This document shows positions 45,000 through 54,885 of a stretch of 64,000 nt of DNA, piece after piece (position 1 is the stretch's first letter; every line of letters begins with the position of its first letter). Both the position numbers and the translations under genes were made by a program. The stretch lies in the NCBI RefSeq assembly GCF_030758345.1, contig NZ_JAVAMO010000009.1:101037-165036 (forward strand), given 5' to 3'. The DNA is from Ruegeria discodermiae (GTDB taxonomy: Bacteria; Pseudomonadota; Alphaproteobacteria; Rhodobacterales; Rhodobacteraceae). The notes beneath the pieces were generated by a model. It saw only the letters and a program-made list of their open reading frames with translations, did no database searches and had not been told where the DNA came from.

Positions 45000-46096
45000 G
45001 AGTTTTCCTCCGGCCCCGCCCAGATCGAGCGGGGAATATAGACATGCCCGTCGGCCAGCTTGCGTGCCGTGCGCACAAGGCCCGCGCTGATCAGGTCGAA
45101 GCCATCATCAGTCGAGAATTCGACCAGCACCTCGATCGTGCCGCTGGGATGTTCCAGAACCACCTGCGCGGGGCTAGACTTGGGTCGGGTCAGCAAACCG
45201 TCGGCGACCGTTCCCGGCGTCAATGCGCAGGAGGCCAGACATTGCGCGCCGGTCACGGCCATTGACGGGTGGGTGTTCCATGGCATGAAGTAGCGCGTCG
45301 CGATGGTTCCGCCTTCTTGCGCCTGCGCCAGAAGCCCGAATTTGGGCGTCACCGATTGCGAAACATCGCCCATGCCCATCAGAGCCCCGGCCTTGATGCG
45401 AATGGCTTCCATCCGGTCGAAGAAGGCTCGGTTTTCATCCAGTTCGGCGGCGCTCTCGTAACCGGTCAGGCCAAACGCATCGGCGCGCGCGATGACCATT
45501 GGAACGGCCACATCCATGCAGGTCACCTCGATCCCGTCGATCTCGTCGCGCAAGCTACCGGTGGGCAGGAAGGACCCCGTTGCGGCACCCACGACGCCCA
45601 TGAAGTTCAGCTGCACGGGCGCAGCCTGACCGGGCACGCCGGCAATTTCTGTGGTGCCCTGATAGTCCAACTGGCCGCCCGGCGTCTGAATGCGGGCCAC
45701 CACCTGCGCCCCTGTATTCACCGCACGGATGCGGATTTCGGTTTCCTCGCCCTGCGCGTCAACCAGCCCCATTTCCAGCGCCGCCGCGCCAACGCCGGAC
45801 AGGATGTTGCCGCAGGTGGGTTTGAAATCGACGAGGCGATCCTCGACAGAGACCTGCGCGAAGAAATAGTCCACATCCGCCCAGTTATCCATACTGCGCG
45901 ACAGCATCGCCACTTTGGTGGTGACCGCCGCCCCACCGCCGATCCCGTCAATATTCAGCGGATGGCCCGAACCTAGAACGGCAATCAGCGTGTCGGCCAG
46001 TTGATCCAGATCTTCGGGCAGATCGCTGCGCAGGAAATACGGTCCGCGGGATGTGCCACCGCGCATGAAAACATAGGGGATCGCGGTCTGGGTCAT
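44996..46096 (-). CDS. PrpF-family isomerase (aconitate / methylitaconate type)
   Basis: A 366-residue protein with the PrpF opening YVFMRGGTSRGPYF, then IGGGAAVTTKVA and DFKPTCGNILSGVGAAALE with the catalytic Cys. Family members shift double bonds in tricarboxylates: trans- to cis-aconitate, 2-methyl-trans-aconitate, or oxalomesaconate. I use ATG 46096, overlapping the tctA stop by four bases; the open frame runs 240 bases further into tctA without a credible start. Its position between the transporter and the tcu genes suggests aconitate isomerisation. Confidence 0.88.
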   Translation of the reverse strand: MTQTAIPYVFMRGGTSRGPYFLRSDLPEDLDQLADTLIAVLGSGHPLNIDGIGGGAAVTTKVAMLSRSMDNWADVDYFFAQVSVEDRLVDFKPTCGNILSGVGAAALEMGLVDAQGEETEIRIRAVNTGAQVVARIQTPGGQLDYQGTTEIAGVPGQAAPVQLNFMGVVGAATGSFLPTGSLRDEIDGIEVTCMDVAVPMVIARADAFGLTGYESAAELDENRAFFDRMEAIRIKAGALMGMGDVSQSVTPKFGLLAQAQEGGTIATRYFMPWNTHPSMAVTGAQCLASCALTPGTVADGLLTRPKSSPAQVVLEHPSGTIEVLVEFSTDDGFDLISAGLVRTARKLADGHVYIPRSIWAGPEENS

Positions 46097-48123
46097 TTCA
46101 GCGGCCATGGCAGATCCACCGCGCTCTGCAAGAGACCTGGCGGGAAGTCGCGGTTTAGCGCGCCGGCCATCAGGCACATGAACGCGATACCAGCCGCGGT
46201 CAGGATCAGCGTCATCCGCCAGTCGGCCCCGGCCCGGACGCGGAAGAAGGTGATCAGGAAGCCGATCAGCGCGAGGATGAAGCCCACGATCCAGGTCGCG
46301 GCGATCAGCCCGGCAAACCAGGCCAGTGTCGACCACAACCCGTATGGCGCGTCAGCGTCCTCGCCCGCGACTTCTTTGTCGGCAAAGATCACATCGCCCT
46401 CGGGGCGGCGCATCATCTGCACCAGCAGGATCGCGCAGCAGGCCAGCGAGAAGCCCCCGATCACCAGCGGGATGACCTTGTCGGTCATGTTGTAGTCGGG
46501 GATCATGTTGGCATTGACCAGCGCGGTGATCAGATAGGCCATGATGACCAGCAGAAAGACCAGCGGTGCGCGCTTGGAGCCGGACTGCACGTCACCCTCT
46601 GCCATGATGGTCTTGGCCTGCCGAATACCCAGCACGACCGAGACCACCGTGATGATGATCAGGACAATCACGATGGGGCTGAAGATGTAGTCCATCCCTT
46701 CCTCGAAGCTTTTACGGAACCTGAAGGACGCGATCTGAAACGCCTGATTGGTGAATTTCTCGACCGGGTTCGACAGCACGAACCCGATCAGGAAGGCCGG
46801 GCGCGACCAGTCGAAACGGCGCAGGAAAATGCCGATCAGACCGATGCTGAACAGCGCCAGCAGGTCCTCGAAATTCTGCCCCGACTGGAACGCGGCAAAG
46901 CTGATCAGCATGAACAGGAATGGCGCCAGATAGGTGAAGCGGATCGTGGTCAGCTTGGCGATCCCGCCCGAGGCCGCGATACACAGGATGGTGCCCACCA
47001 CATTGGCCAGCGCCAGCAGCCACACGATGGAATAGGTGATGTCCAGATTGTCCTTCAGCATGCCCGGACCAACCTCGATATCGCCCGAGCCGAGCAAGGC
47101 GACGGCCCCGATGAAGATCGCCATCGAGCCGGAACCGGGAATACCGAAAAGCAGAGTCGGCACCAGCCCGCCGCCTTCCTTGGCATTGTTCGAGCTTTCC
47201 GGCCCAATGATGCCGCGCACCTCGCCCTTGCCGAAATTGGACTTGTCCTTGGTGGTCTGCACCGAATGCCCATAGGCAATCCAGTCAACAACGGACCCGC
47301 CGAGGCCTGGGATCACACCCACGGCCACACCGATGACCGAGCAGCGAACCGACAGCCAGATATTGGCGAACCAGTCGCGGATGCCGTCGAACCAGCCCGC
47401 GCCGAGCGACGCGCCTTTGGCGATGGACCGGTCCTGCCGCAGCAGCGAGACGATCTCGGGTACTGCGAAGATGCCGAGCCCGACGATGACCAGTTTCAGC
47501 CCGTCGGTGAGATAGGGGATATCATAGGTCGCCATGCGCAGGCTGCCGCCTGCATCAGCCTCGCCGATCGTTCCGATCATCAGGCCAAGCCCGGCTGCAG
47601 CCATGCCTTTGAGCGCGATGCGACCGGCCAGCACCGCCACCATCGACAGGCCCAGAATGGTGATCATCAGCATCTCGGGCAGGCCGAAGGCCAGCACGAT
47701 GGGGCGTGCCACAAGGATGAAGACGGTCAGGAAGGTGGCCCCGACGAGACCGCCAAAAAGCGATGAGGCAAAGGCAGCAGACAGCGCTCGTGCGGCCTGG
47801 CCGTTCTTGGCCATGGGAAACCCGTCCAGCACCGTGGCCTGCGAGGCCGAGCTGCCCGGGATGCCCATCAGCACCGACGCAAACGTGTCCGAAGTCGGGA
47901 CCACAGCAACCATGCCGATCATCAGGGCGAGGCCATAGACTGGCTCCATCCCGAACATGAACGGCAAGAGCAGGGAAAGCCCCGCAATGCCGCCGAGGCC
48001 GGGGAAGACACCGACGCAGAGGCCCATAACGACCCCCAGCACGAGGTAGCCGAGAACAACAGGTTGCAGGATCAGAGCCCAGGCATGCCCGAGCTCAGGA
48101 AGAGCCGTCGCGAGAATCTCCAT
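46093..48123 (-). CDS. Tripartite tricarboxylate transporter TctA-TctB fusion
   Basis: A 676-residue membrane protein. The first ~500 residues are the large TctA permease with two Gly-rich repeats (VFPGLGGIAGLSLLLP, VIPGLGGSVVDW) and the MGIPGSSASQ / FGIPGSGSM motifs. The last ~150 residues add four helices like the small TctB subunit. TctA and TctB are usually separate genes, so this is a fusion. It imports carboxylates, driven by an ion gradient, together with the binding protein TctC. Confidence 0.92.
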   Translation of the reverse strand: MEILATALPELGHAWALILQPVVLGYLVLGVVMGLCVGVFPGLGGIAGLSLLLPFMFGMEPVYGLALMIGMVAVVPTSDTFASVLMGIPGSSASQATVLDGFPMAKNGQAARALSAAFASSLFGGLVGATFLTVFILVARPIVLAFGLPEMLMITILGLSMVAVLAGRIALKGMAAAGLGLMIGTIGEADAGGSLRMATYDIPYLTDGLKLVIVGLGIFAVPEIVSLLRQDRSIAKGASLGAGWFDGIRDWFANIWLSVRCSVIGVAVGVIPGLGGSVVDWIAYGHSVQTTKDKSNFGKGEVRGIIGPESSNNAKEGGGLVPTLLFGIPGSGSMAIFIGAVALLGSGDIEVGPGMLKDNLDITYSIVWLLALANVVGTILCIAASGGIAKLTTIRFTYLAPFLFMLISFAAFQSGQNFEDLLALFSIGLIGIFLRRFDWSRPAFLIGFVLSNPVEKFTNQAFQIASFRFRKSFEEGMDYIFSPIVIVLIIITVVSVVLGIRQAKTIMAEGDVQSGSKRAPLVFLLVIMAYLITALVNANMIPDYNMTDKVIPLVIGGFSLACCAILLVQMMRRPEGDVIFADKEVAGEDADAPYGLWSTLAWFAGLIAATWIVGFILALIGFLITFFRVRAGADWRMTLILTAAGIAFMCLMAGALNRDFPPGLLQSAVDLPWPLK

Positions 48124-48198
48124 GGGAGCCGCTTTCCGTCATTGAAAATTGAAAATCGAACGGGTGGCAGCCCCGCAATCGCGAGGCTGCGCGCCGGA

Positions 48199-49287
48199 TT
48201 AGTTCAGTTCGACACCGTAGGCGTCCTTGAGCCAGCCAAGGACATATTGCTTGGCCCCGTCCTGCACGCTGGTTGCGGTTTCCAGCGCGGCCTGCGAGCC
48301 ATCGCCGACAAAGACCGGGTATTTGCCCACTCGCTTAGACGAAATCTCGGCGAAATCCGGGCGTTCGATCACGGCCTGAAACGCAGCCGTGTAGGTATCG
48401 ACCACATCCTGCGGCGTGTCACCGGGCAGGAAGGCCAGTTTCTGCACCGGGAAACCAGCCACGAAAAACGCTTTCCAAGCATCCCATTGATCGCCCGAGG
48501 TCTCACAGCCTTCCGTGGCTTCGCAGACTTCCTTAAAGCTGGGAATGTCCGGGAAAGTCGGGTCGCGCACGATGCTACCGTCGTCGTCCAATGCCCCCCA
48601 GGTCATCATCGGCACTGCCTGACCAGCCTCGACCAACGGCACCGATCCGCCCAGATAACCCGAAGAGGTCTGATAATCGATGGTCGCTTCGCCACGCTCG
48701 AACATCAGCCGACCATCGCCGCGGCCCTTGATGCCAAAGACCGGCTCCACATTCATGCCCAGCATCTGCCAGGCCAGCAGTGGCACCAGATCGAGCCGCG
48801 TCGCGCCCTGGCTGCCATAGATGAAATCGACGTCCTTCAGATTGTTGGCCGACCCATCGAATTTGGCACCATCCTCGGCGTTCAGATAAGCAACGCCGCC
48901 GGTGCCCGAGGCCATGACGGGAATCCACTCCTTGTATTCATAGCGCACACGCGGATCGTTCAAGAGATATGGGAATTGCGTCGAACCGGAGGTTCCAAAC
49001 AGCAGGGTGCCGTCATCGTGTTTCTGTTCCTGAAACCAGTTCGCGCCCTTTGTGGAACCCGCACCGGGCATGAACTTGACCACAACGGTCGGCTGCCCCG
49101 GCAATTCTTCGGACAGCAGCGGGGCAAAGAAGTTCGCCCACTTGGCCGAGCCACCGGTTTCCGAAAACGGGATTACCCATTCAATGGTTTTGCCTGAAAA
49201 GTCCACCTCGGCCGCGACAGGTGCCGCAAGCCCGGCGGCAGCGATCATCGATACCACGGCACGGCGCGTGAAAACAGAAACGGTCAT
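48199..49287 (-). CDS. TctC-type periplasmic carboxylate-binding protein
   Basis: A 362-residue binding protein with a signal peptide (RRAVVSMIAAAGLAAPVAA) and TctC motifs VIPFSETGGSAKWANFF and VVKFMPGAGSTKGANWF. The start is ATG 49287 with GGAGG five bases upstream; the longer frame lies antisense to tctD. First gene of the - strand operon and divergent from tctD with about 136 bp between starts. Confidence 0.93.
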   Translation of the reverse strand: MTVSVFTRRAVVSMIAAAGLAAPVAAEVDFSGKTIEWVIPFSETGGSAKWANFFAPLLSEELPGQPTVVVKFMPGAGSTKGANWFQEQKHDDGTLLFGTSGSTQFPYLLNDPRVRYEYKEWIPVMASGTGGVAYLNAEDGAKFDGSANNLKDVDFIYGSQGATRLDLVPLLAWQMLGMNVEPVFGIKGRGDGRLMFERGEATIDYQTSSGYLGGSVPLVEAGQAVPMMTWGALDDDGSIVRDPTFPDIPSFKEVCEATEGCETSGDQWDAWKAFFVAGFPVQKLAFLPGDTPQDVVDTYTAAFQAVIERPDFAEISSKRVGKYPVFVGDGSQAALETATSVQDGAKQYVLGWLKDAYGVELN

Positions 49288-49423
49288 TATGTCCTCCCTA
49301 GTGACCAGTAACGATCCCGGCTCCTCCAGCCCAGACACGGTTACCAATGCATGCGGGGTTGATTCCCCTTGCGATCTGCCAATCATGGTAGGCCAACCTT
49401 GCGCCAAGCTTGCGGGAGCTGAA

Positions 49424-50092
49424 ATGCGGATCGTCATCGTCGAGGACAACGAGGCATTGGCAAATGCCATCGCGTACCGGCTGCGCGACCGGGGACATGC
49501 TGCGGACGTGTTGCATGATGGGCGTGAAGCCGATGCCTTTCTCGCGCGGGAGGGCGCAGATCTGGTGGTGCTGGATATCAACCTGCCGGGCCGGTCCGGC
49601 TTCGACATCCTGCGGGCCATGCGTGAGCGGGAAGATAGCGCGCCGGTCATCCTGCTGACGGCCCGGTCCGAGACCAGCGACCGGGTGGCGGGGCTCGACA
49701 TGGGCGCGGATGATTATCTGGTCAAGCCCTTCGAAATGGACGAATTGGAGGCACGCATTCGCGCACTCTCGCGCCGCAAAAGCCTCGATTACGGCGCGCG
49801 CGAACGGATCGGCAGGCTGGAATTCGACCGGACCTCGCGCGAGTTTAAGGCCGATGGCATGGCACTGGATGTGCCGCGCAGAGAGATGGCGGTTCTGGAA
49901 TGCTTGCTGGAACGGCGCGGGCGCATCGTCTCAAAGGCGCAGTTGACCGATCATGTCTACGGCGTCGGTGCCGATGTGGACGACACCGCGGTCGAGCCGC
50001 ATGTCTCGCGGTTGCGCAAGCGCCTTGGCGCATACGGCATCTCGATTAAGACGGCGCGCGGACTGGGATATATGCTTGAGGTTGCAGTCTGA
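49424..50092 (+). CDS. tctD: OmpR-type response regulator TctD
   Basis: A 222-residue regulator. Receiver: IVEDNEALANAI, phospho-Asp in VLDINLPG, conserved Lys in VKPFEMDELEARI. C-terminal winged helix ends RLRKRLGAYGISIKTARGLGYML. ATG 49424 has GGGAG upstream; the longer frame overlaps tctC antisense and is rejected. It very likely activates the divergent tct transporter operon. Confidence 0.93.
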   Translation: MRIVIVEDNEALANAIAYRLRDRGHAADVLHDGREADAFLAREGADLVVLDINLPGRSGFDILRAMREREDSAPVILLTARSETSDRVAGLDMGADDYLVKPFEMDELEARIRALSRRKSLDYGARERIGRLEFDRTSREFKADGMALDVPRREMAVLECLLERRGRIVSKAQLTDHVYGVGADVDDTAVEPHVSRLRKRLGAYGISIKTARGLGYMLEVAV

Positions 50093-51453
50093 TGCGTCGC
50101 GCGTCTTTGCGCCTCCGCCTCTTTGTCCTGATCCTAAGCCCGTTGGTGCTTATGGCGGTGCTGCTCGGGTACTGGCGCTTCACGGTGGCCCAGAACACCG
50201 CCGAGGACCTCTTCGACCGCAGTCTCCTAGCCGCTGCGTTGGCGATATCACGGGATGTGGCCGTCTCGGGCGGTGACGCCCTTGCACCCTCGACACGCGA
50301 TCTTATCCGTGACGCAGCAGGAGGCGAGGTATTCTACCACGCGACGGGCCCCGGCGGAATCTACATCACCGGCTATGCCTATCCGCCTAAGTCGGACAAC
50401 TCGGGCGGCACCGATATCTACGCCCCCCATTTCTTCGGGGCGACCTACCGCGACGAAGACGTGCGTGTACTCAGCGTCAGAGAGCGCGTCACCATCGAGA
50501 ATCTGACGGGCGACGCCTCGGTGAAAGTTTGGCAGCGCATAGAAGACAGGCAGAACTTTGCCCGGCAACTGGCGATCCGCGCGGCCGCACTGATCGGCAC
50601 GCTTCTCGCGACGCTGGCGCTGGTGGTCTGGTTCGGCGTCGCGCGGGGCCTGCGCCCGCTGATCGACCTGCAGGACGCTATCGCCGCCAGATCACCCAAC
50701 GACCTCAGCCAGATAAGACGCCCCGTGCCAATCGAGGTTAGCGGTATCGTCAGGACGCTGAACCGCCTCTTCAGCAAGGTTGAGGCCAGCATGACCGCCC
50801 ATCAGGTCTTCATCTCCGACGCCGCGCATCAGCTGCGCAACCCGGCGGCGGCGGTTCAATCTATGGCAGAAGCGGTGCGCGATGCGCCTTCGGCCAAGGA
50901 GAGAAACAAGCGGATATCGGAACTGGTCAGCGCTGCCCGCAGTTCTGCCCGCGTTGCTGATCAACTCCTGTCTCTTGACCGCTTGCAACAATCAGCGATG
51001 GCACCGGAGCTGGAGCCTGTTGACCTTCGAGAAATCGTTGAGGACATTTGCGCCGAGTTTGGGCCGACTATTCTTTCGCGCGGAATTGAGTTCGAATTCA
51101 ACGCGCCGGATCAGCCAACAAGGATTTCAGGGGACAGGTTGTTCCTGACTGAGGCGGTCAAAAACCTGATCGACAATGCCCTAAAGCATGGCGGCCCTGA
51201 TCTGACGCAGATTTCCGTAGCGATCACACACTCGATCGGGGAGGCCATCGTGACGATCAAGGACGATGGCAAAGGCCTTAAACCTGAGCAAAGCGAAACA
51301 GCGTTCGGGCGCTTCTCGCAGGTGGAACCATCAGATGGCAGTGGTCTAGGACTGGCGATAGCAATGTCAGTCGCTGAACGGCACGGCGGGGCGCTGGTCA
51401 TCGACCGGGCCAAGAAAGGCGCAAGCATTTCACTTCATATCCCAAAACTGTAG
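50092..51453 (+). CDS. tctE: Sensor histidine kinase TctE
   Basis: A 453-residue membrane kinase with two helices (about 9-29 and 160-185) around a periplasmic sensor domain. HisKA (SDAAHQLRNPAAAVQ) and HATPase (NLIDNALKHGG, DDGKGL, GSGLGLAIA) follow. The sensor domain probably detects external tricarboxylates. Start and tctD stop share a base (TGATG). Confidence 0.93.
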   Translation: MRRASLRLRLFVLILSPLVLMAVLLGYWRFTVAQNTAEDLFDRSLLAAALAISRDVAVSGGDALAPSTRDLIRDAAGGEVFYHATGPGGIYITGYAYPPKSDNSGGTDIYAPHFFGATYRDEDVRVLSVRERVTIENLTGDASVKVWQRIEDRQNFARQLAIRAAALIGTLLATLALVVWFGVARGLRPLIDLQDAIAARSPNDLSQIRRPVPIEVSGIVRTLNRLFSKVEASMTAHQVFISDAAHQLRNPAAAVQSMAEAVRDAPSAKERNKRISELVSAARSSARVADQLLSLDRLQQSAMAPELEPVDLREIVEDICAEFGPTILSRGIEFEFNAPDQPTRISGDRLFLTEAVKNLIDNALKHGGPDLTQISVAITHSIGEAIVTIKDDGKGLKPEQSETAFGRFSQVEPSDGSGLGLAIAMSVAERHGGALVIDRAKKGASISLHIPKL

Positions 51454-51551
51454 TGGCTCGCACGTCCGGTCAAACTCAAAAGAGCCCACACTCTTGTGTC
51501 TTTGCCCCCTAAGATTGGGCCACTACTTTGGCCGAGAAGTGGGAACAAGAG

Positions 51552-51839
51552 ATGGCTCGGAAGCGATACTCGGACGAAGACATTCTGAAACTGCTGCGTG
51601 AGATTGAACTGAAGCTGGCAGATGGCGACGATGTTCGAACGGCCTGTCGTGGTGTCGGTGTCAGCGATGCGGCCTACGACAATTGGCGGCGTCAGTTCGG
51701 TGGCATGGGCGAGTCGCAACTGTCGGAGTTGCGCAGCCTGTAGAAAGAAAATGCCCGACTGAAGAAGATCGTGGCCGAACTGGAACTGGACAAGCTGATC
51801 CTCAAGGAAAGTCTGAACTGCCTAAAACAGAGGGCCTGA
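51552..51839 (+). pseudogene. IS3-family transposase OrfA, interrupted by an in-frame stop
   Basis: ATG 51552 opens a typical IS3 OrfA (RKRYSDEDILKLLREIE, helix-turn-helix CRGVGVSDAAYDNWRR). A TAG at 51741-51743 interrupts the frame where the family has Gln (RSL-stop-KENARLKKIV), after which the leucine zipper continues to the normal stop at 51839. A single C-to-T change (CAG to TAG) explains it. The element should be dead. Confidence 0.88.
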
Positions 51840-52279
51840 CGACGAGCCAACTTCGTCAGGCCGTCATTCATGCTAACCAGAGGCTCGGCACATCAGAGCG
51901 CCGCACCTGCAAGATGGTCGGCCTTGCACGCAGCTCCATGCAATACGAGGCCGTAGAGAGGAACGATGATGCTCTTAGACTGGCCATGATCCGTCTGGCC
52001 AAGAGCTATGGCCGGTATGGCTACCCTAAGGTGGCGCAGCTGCTTCGGGTCGAGGGCTGGCGTGTCAACCACAAGAAGGTAGAACGGCTATGGCGGGAGG
52101 AAGGTCTGCAACTCCCGCAGCGGCACAAGAAGAAGCGTCGCCTCTACCACAAGGACAGCTCGATCATTCGGCTCCGACCGACGCATCCCAACCATGTCTG
52201 GAGCGTCGATTTTGTTCACTACAAGCTGAGCAATGGGCGGAGCTTAGACATGGAGGAAGAGTTTCCTTTGTTGTTCTGA
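51836..52279 (+). pseudogene. IS3-family transposase OrfB, truncated
   Basis: OrfB similarity begins near 51836 (TTSQLRQAVIHANQRLG) and runs through YGRYGYPKVAQLL to THPNHVWSVDFVHYKLSNGRS near 52235, then stops abruptly. Only the first Asp of the DDE triad (SVDF) is present; the remaining core and right end are missing. Foreign sequence follows without a repeat I can see. Confidence 0.85.
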
Positions 52280-52410
52280 CAGAGGAGCTGTTCGAACAAG
52301 TTTGGCCTGACCATCGGCGCGCTTGGAGCGTGGATGATATGCCAATTCGCCATGAGCAAATGTTGCTCGAAGCGCTTGAGGCTTCGCTTTCTCAAGACAA
52401 TGAAGAATAG
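52255..52410 (+). pseudogene. Unrecognised gene fragment after the IS remnant
   Basis: A frame overlapping the end of the OrfB remnant reads VVLTEELFEQVWPDHRRAWS, then about 25 more acidic residues to a stop at 52410. It looks like the C-terminal tail of a protein cut by the IS insertion or deletion. I do not recognise the family. Confidence 0.35.
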
Positions 52411-52593
52411 GGCATTAAAAGCGTGAGGGCAGAGTGGTCAGGGGTGCCGTAAATCCTGGTCACCTGACGGAGTTCAGAAAATTGATCAATCGCCCTTGCG
52501 GCAGTTTGAAACCATGAGAAAACAACATCTCGCTTCGCAGACATGCACAAAAAGAAATGTTATCAGTTATGAACAAAAAATTGGCAGAGAACG

Positions 52594-52770
52594 ATGACTA
52601 AGATTGGCGATTGCCTCATTAGAGGTGCAAAAGAAGCATTGGAAATTGCTAAGGGTAAACTCGACCCTGCTGGAGCATCTGCGCCTGGTAAAAAACCCGA
52701 GAACGCCGGAGATGCTTCCGATAGACCAGCTATCGGCCAAGTGCCTTCTCGGGATCCCCATAAGGCTTGA
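52594..52770 (+). pseudogene. Truncated antitoxin-like (HTH regulator) gene
   Basis: A 58-residue frame opening MTKIGDCLIRGAKEALEIAK, the typical start of HigA/MqsA-like antitoxins found next to RelE-type toxins. After about residue 25 the normal helix-turn-helix domain is missing; the sequence becomes Pro/Asp-rich and stops. No toxin gene is adjacent. It appears to be a leftover of an addiction module. Confidence 0.5.
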
Positions 52771-52810
52771 ACCTTCAATTCTATGTAGCCAAATCGACAG
52801 GAAACATCGT

Positions 52811-52972
52811 CTACTTTTTATTGCGTGAATGCCCTTCAATCTTGTTTTCCACATTTGTCGGGTCGTCAGCACTACGCGGCCCAAGCGATGTATCGAGCGC
52901 GCAATATATAGTCATCCGAGACACACCTAAATCGCGTGCGATCTGGGCTTTGGGTATCTGAACAAAAGCTAT
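52811..52972 (-). pseudogene. C-terminal remnant of a serine recombinase (resolvase/invertase)
   Basis: About 50 residues with the resolvase-type helix-turn-helix PKAQIARDLGVSRMTIYCAL. The catalytic N-terminal domain is absent; the frame upstream is Pro/Arg-rich without similarity and runs into rhaK. Together with the IS3 and antitoxin remnants it marks 51454-53178 as an integration scar. The other parts of 52771-53178 show nothing recognisable. Confidence 0.55.
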
Positions 52973-53178
52973 TGACCAAGGTCTGCAATGATGGTTGCAG
53001 CCGCAGCATTCAGGTGCTGTGCCGGAAGTCCGCTTAGGGCCGTGTGCTCGATCCGCGGATGGCGTAGCAGGGGCCGGTGCTGCAACGTCACCGAGGTCCG
53101 TGACGAGCCCATTCCGTTCAGTTTCACGCTGGTCTCCAAAGTCTGCTATCGGAGTTCCGTGCAGGTCGTTAGGGTATC

Positions 53179-54573
53179 CTATGGACGCGGTTCCAGGCTT
53201 GCTTTTGCGGCTCTGTGCCAACTGTTCGCGTAACGTTGGTAGCTCACGTTGGTCTTGTGAAAATAGGTTTCGACGTCGAAGGCCGCGCGCTCGGGGAGTG
53301 CGCCTGTTACCAAGAGGGCGGCCCCCTGGCTCGTCCCTGTTGCGGTGGCGGTCGCGTCGACCCTGCAGTTTGTCGCCGCGGCGAGCAGACTGGCGAAGCC
53401 TTTGTTCCTGGCAAATGGACCTTCGACGATAATGGGGCCCTTGTGTCCGGTCAGCGACAGGCATTCCGCGGTCATCAATCCGAGGTAAAAACTCACCGCC
53501 GCAGCGCGTTCCTGGGTTCCGGGCAAGGGCTCTGACCCCATCCAGCTGTGTTTTTGCCCCTGAAACGGCCCGCTGTCCGGGACAATTGCGGGCAAGAGCA
53601 TGGAGCCTTCTTTCGCGACCAGGTCAAGGAATTGCTCTGCACATTCCGTGGTATGACCGTTCATCGCCAACTCGAACTCGCGTCCCCCCATGAAACGGGC
53701 GGAGGGTACCGGGGCACCCAGTGCGTTGACGTTAAGAAGCGTGTCACGCGAAGGTTCTAGAGTTACTTCTTCGCCGCCGATGGTCATGGCAATGACCCAT
53801 GTCCCGGTCGAAACGACGGAAAACGGCCCGGTTCGGGTCAGTACATGAGGCAAAAGCGATGCGTTTGAATCGTGGATGCCACAGTGCACCAGCGTGTCAA
53901 AGCGCAGGCCGGTTTGCGATGCGACCTGCGGCAACACGGGTCCGAGAACCTCCGCAGATTTGCGCGCGGACGCCATTTTTTCAGATATGCCCAACCGTTC
54001 GACCAACGAAGAATAGTGCGCCTTGGACGGATTCCACAGATCCGTGTGACAACCAAGGGACGACACGTCGCTGGCCGGCACTCCTGTCAGGCGATGCCCC
54101 CAGTACTGCGGATAGGTGACAATGGTGGCGGTGCGTTCGCGAAGCGCGGGGTCCTGCTCAAATTGCCAATGCAACTGCGCGCCCAAGTTAAGACCCATCG
54201 GCAACCTTGGCGATCCGGTTTCCTCAAAGGGCGGGCGGATGGCGTCGTAGGCCGCGGCCAGATCATCAGGGCCTGTGTGCTCATAGTCGAGGATCGGGGC
54301 AGCAAGCGCGCCGTCTGGCGCGATCAGGGCGCAAGACGCCCCGTGGGTCGTGATGGAAATGGCATCTACGCCGTGCGCCTTCTGAAACTGCTCCAACCCG
54401 TCCAGAAGAAAGCGCCAGATCGCCTCAACATCGAAGTGCGGATAGGGTGGAGCGGCGAGAACCATGTTAGGCCGGGTCAGCACCTCCACTTCGGACATGT
54501 CAGTCGCATCGACCAGCGCAAGCTTGGCGTTGGTCTTGCCGATGTCGATGACGGCGACGTGCCGGGGGGTCAT
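53179..54573 (-). CDS. rhaK: L-rhamnulokinase (FGGY-family carbohydrate kinase)
   Basis: A 464-residue FGGY kinase with phosphate-1 motif [28 protein letters not shown] and a late [16 protein letters not shown]. RhaK phosphorylates rhamnulose to rhamnulose-1-phosphate. The start is ATG 54573, overlapping the rhaU stop by four bases; the longer frame has no support. Last gene of the rha operon, next to the integration scar; the C-terminus looks complete. Confidence 0.92.
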   Translation of the reverse strand: MTPRHVAVIDIGKTNAKLALVDATDMSEVEVLTRPNMVLAAPPYPHFDVEAIWRFLLDGLEQFQKAHGVDAISITTHGASCALIAPDGALAAPILDYEHTGPDDLAAAYDAIRPPFEETGSPRLPMGLNLGAQLHWQFEQDPALRERTATIVTYPQYWGHRLTGVPASDVSSLGCHTDLWNPSKAHYSSLVERLGISEKMASARKSAEVLGPVLPQVASQTGLRFDTLVHCGIHDSNASLLPHVLTRTGPFSVVSTGTWVIAMTIGGEEVTLEPSRDTLLNVNALGAPVPSARFMGGREFELAMNGHTTECAEQFLDLVAKEGSMLLPAIVPDSGPFQGQKHSWMGSEPLPGTQERAAAVSFYLGLMTAECLSLTGHKGPIIVEGPFARNKGFASLLAAATNCRVDATATATGTSQGAALLVTGALPERAAFDVETYFHKTNVSYQRYANSWHRAAKASLEPRP

Positions 54574-54884
54574 GGCATGTGGAAGACGGGCGTCAGCGGC
54601 ACCGCCACGGGTTCGTTGTCGGGCTTGGTTTCCATGATGTCCGCCATATGCGCCCACCATCGCTGCATGATCTCGTGGCTGGGCAAGGCATCCATTTTGT
54701 GGTCGTCGGTGCGCCAGAGGACGCCAAAAAGAATGTTCGTTTCTTCGTCCAGGTGGATCGAATAGTCGGACAAGCCCGCGTCTTTCAGCAGCGTGGCAAG
54801 CTCTGGCCAGATCTCATCGTGGCGCTTCTCGTATTCATCCCTGCAGCCCGGGTTGAGCTTCATCTTGAAGGCGTATTTTTCCAT
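54570..54884 (-). CDS. rhaU: L-rhamnose mutarotase
   Basis: A 104-residue protein with [37 protein letters not shown] and [12 protein letters not shown], the RhaM/RhaU family pattern; the His and tandem Trp line the sugar site. It interconverts alpha and beta L-rhamnose. It lies between the permease rhaQ and rhaK as in Rhizobium. Confidence 0.95.
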   Translation of the reverse strand: MEKYAFKMKLNPGCRDEYEKRHDEIWPELATLLKDAGLSDYSIHLDEETNILFGVLWRTDDHKMDALPSHEIMQRWWAHMADIMETKPDNEPVAVPLTPVFHMP

Positions 54885-54885
54885 G

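Noticed and set aside
46097..46336. N-terminal extension of the PrpF-like protein
   Set aside because: It is an out-of-frame reading of tctA; the ATGA overlap at 46096 fits operon layout.
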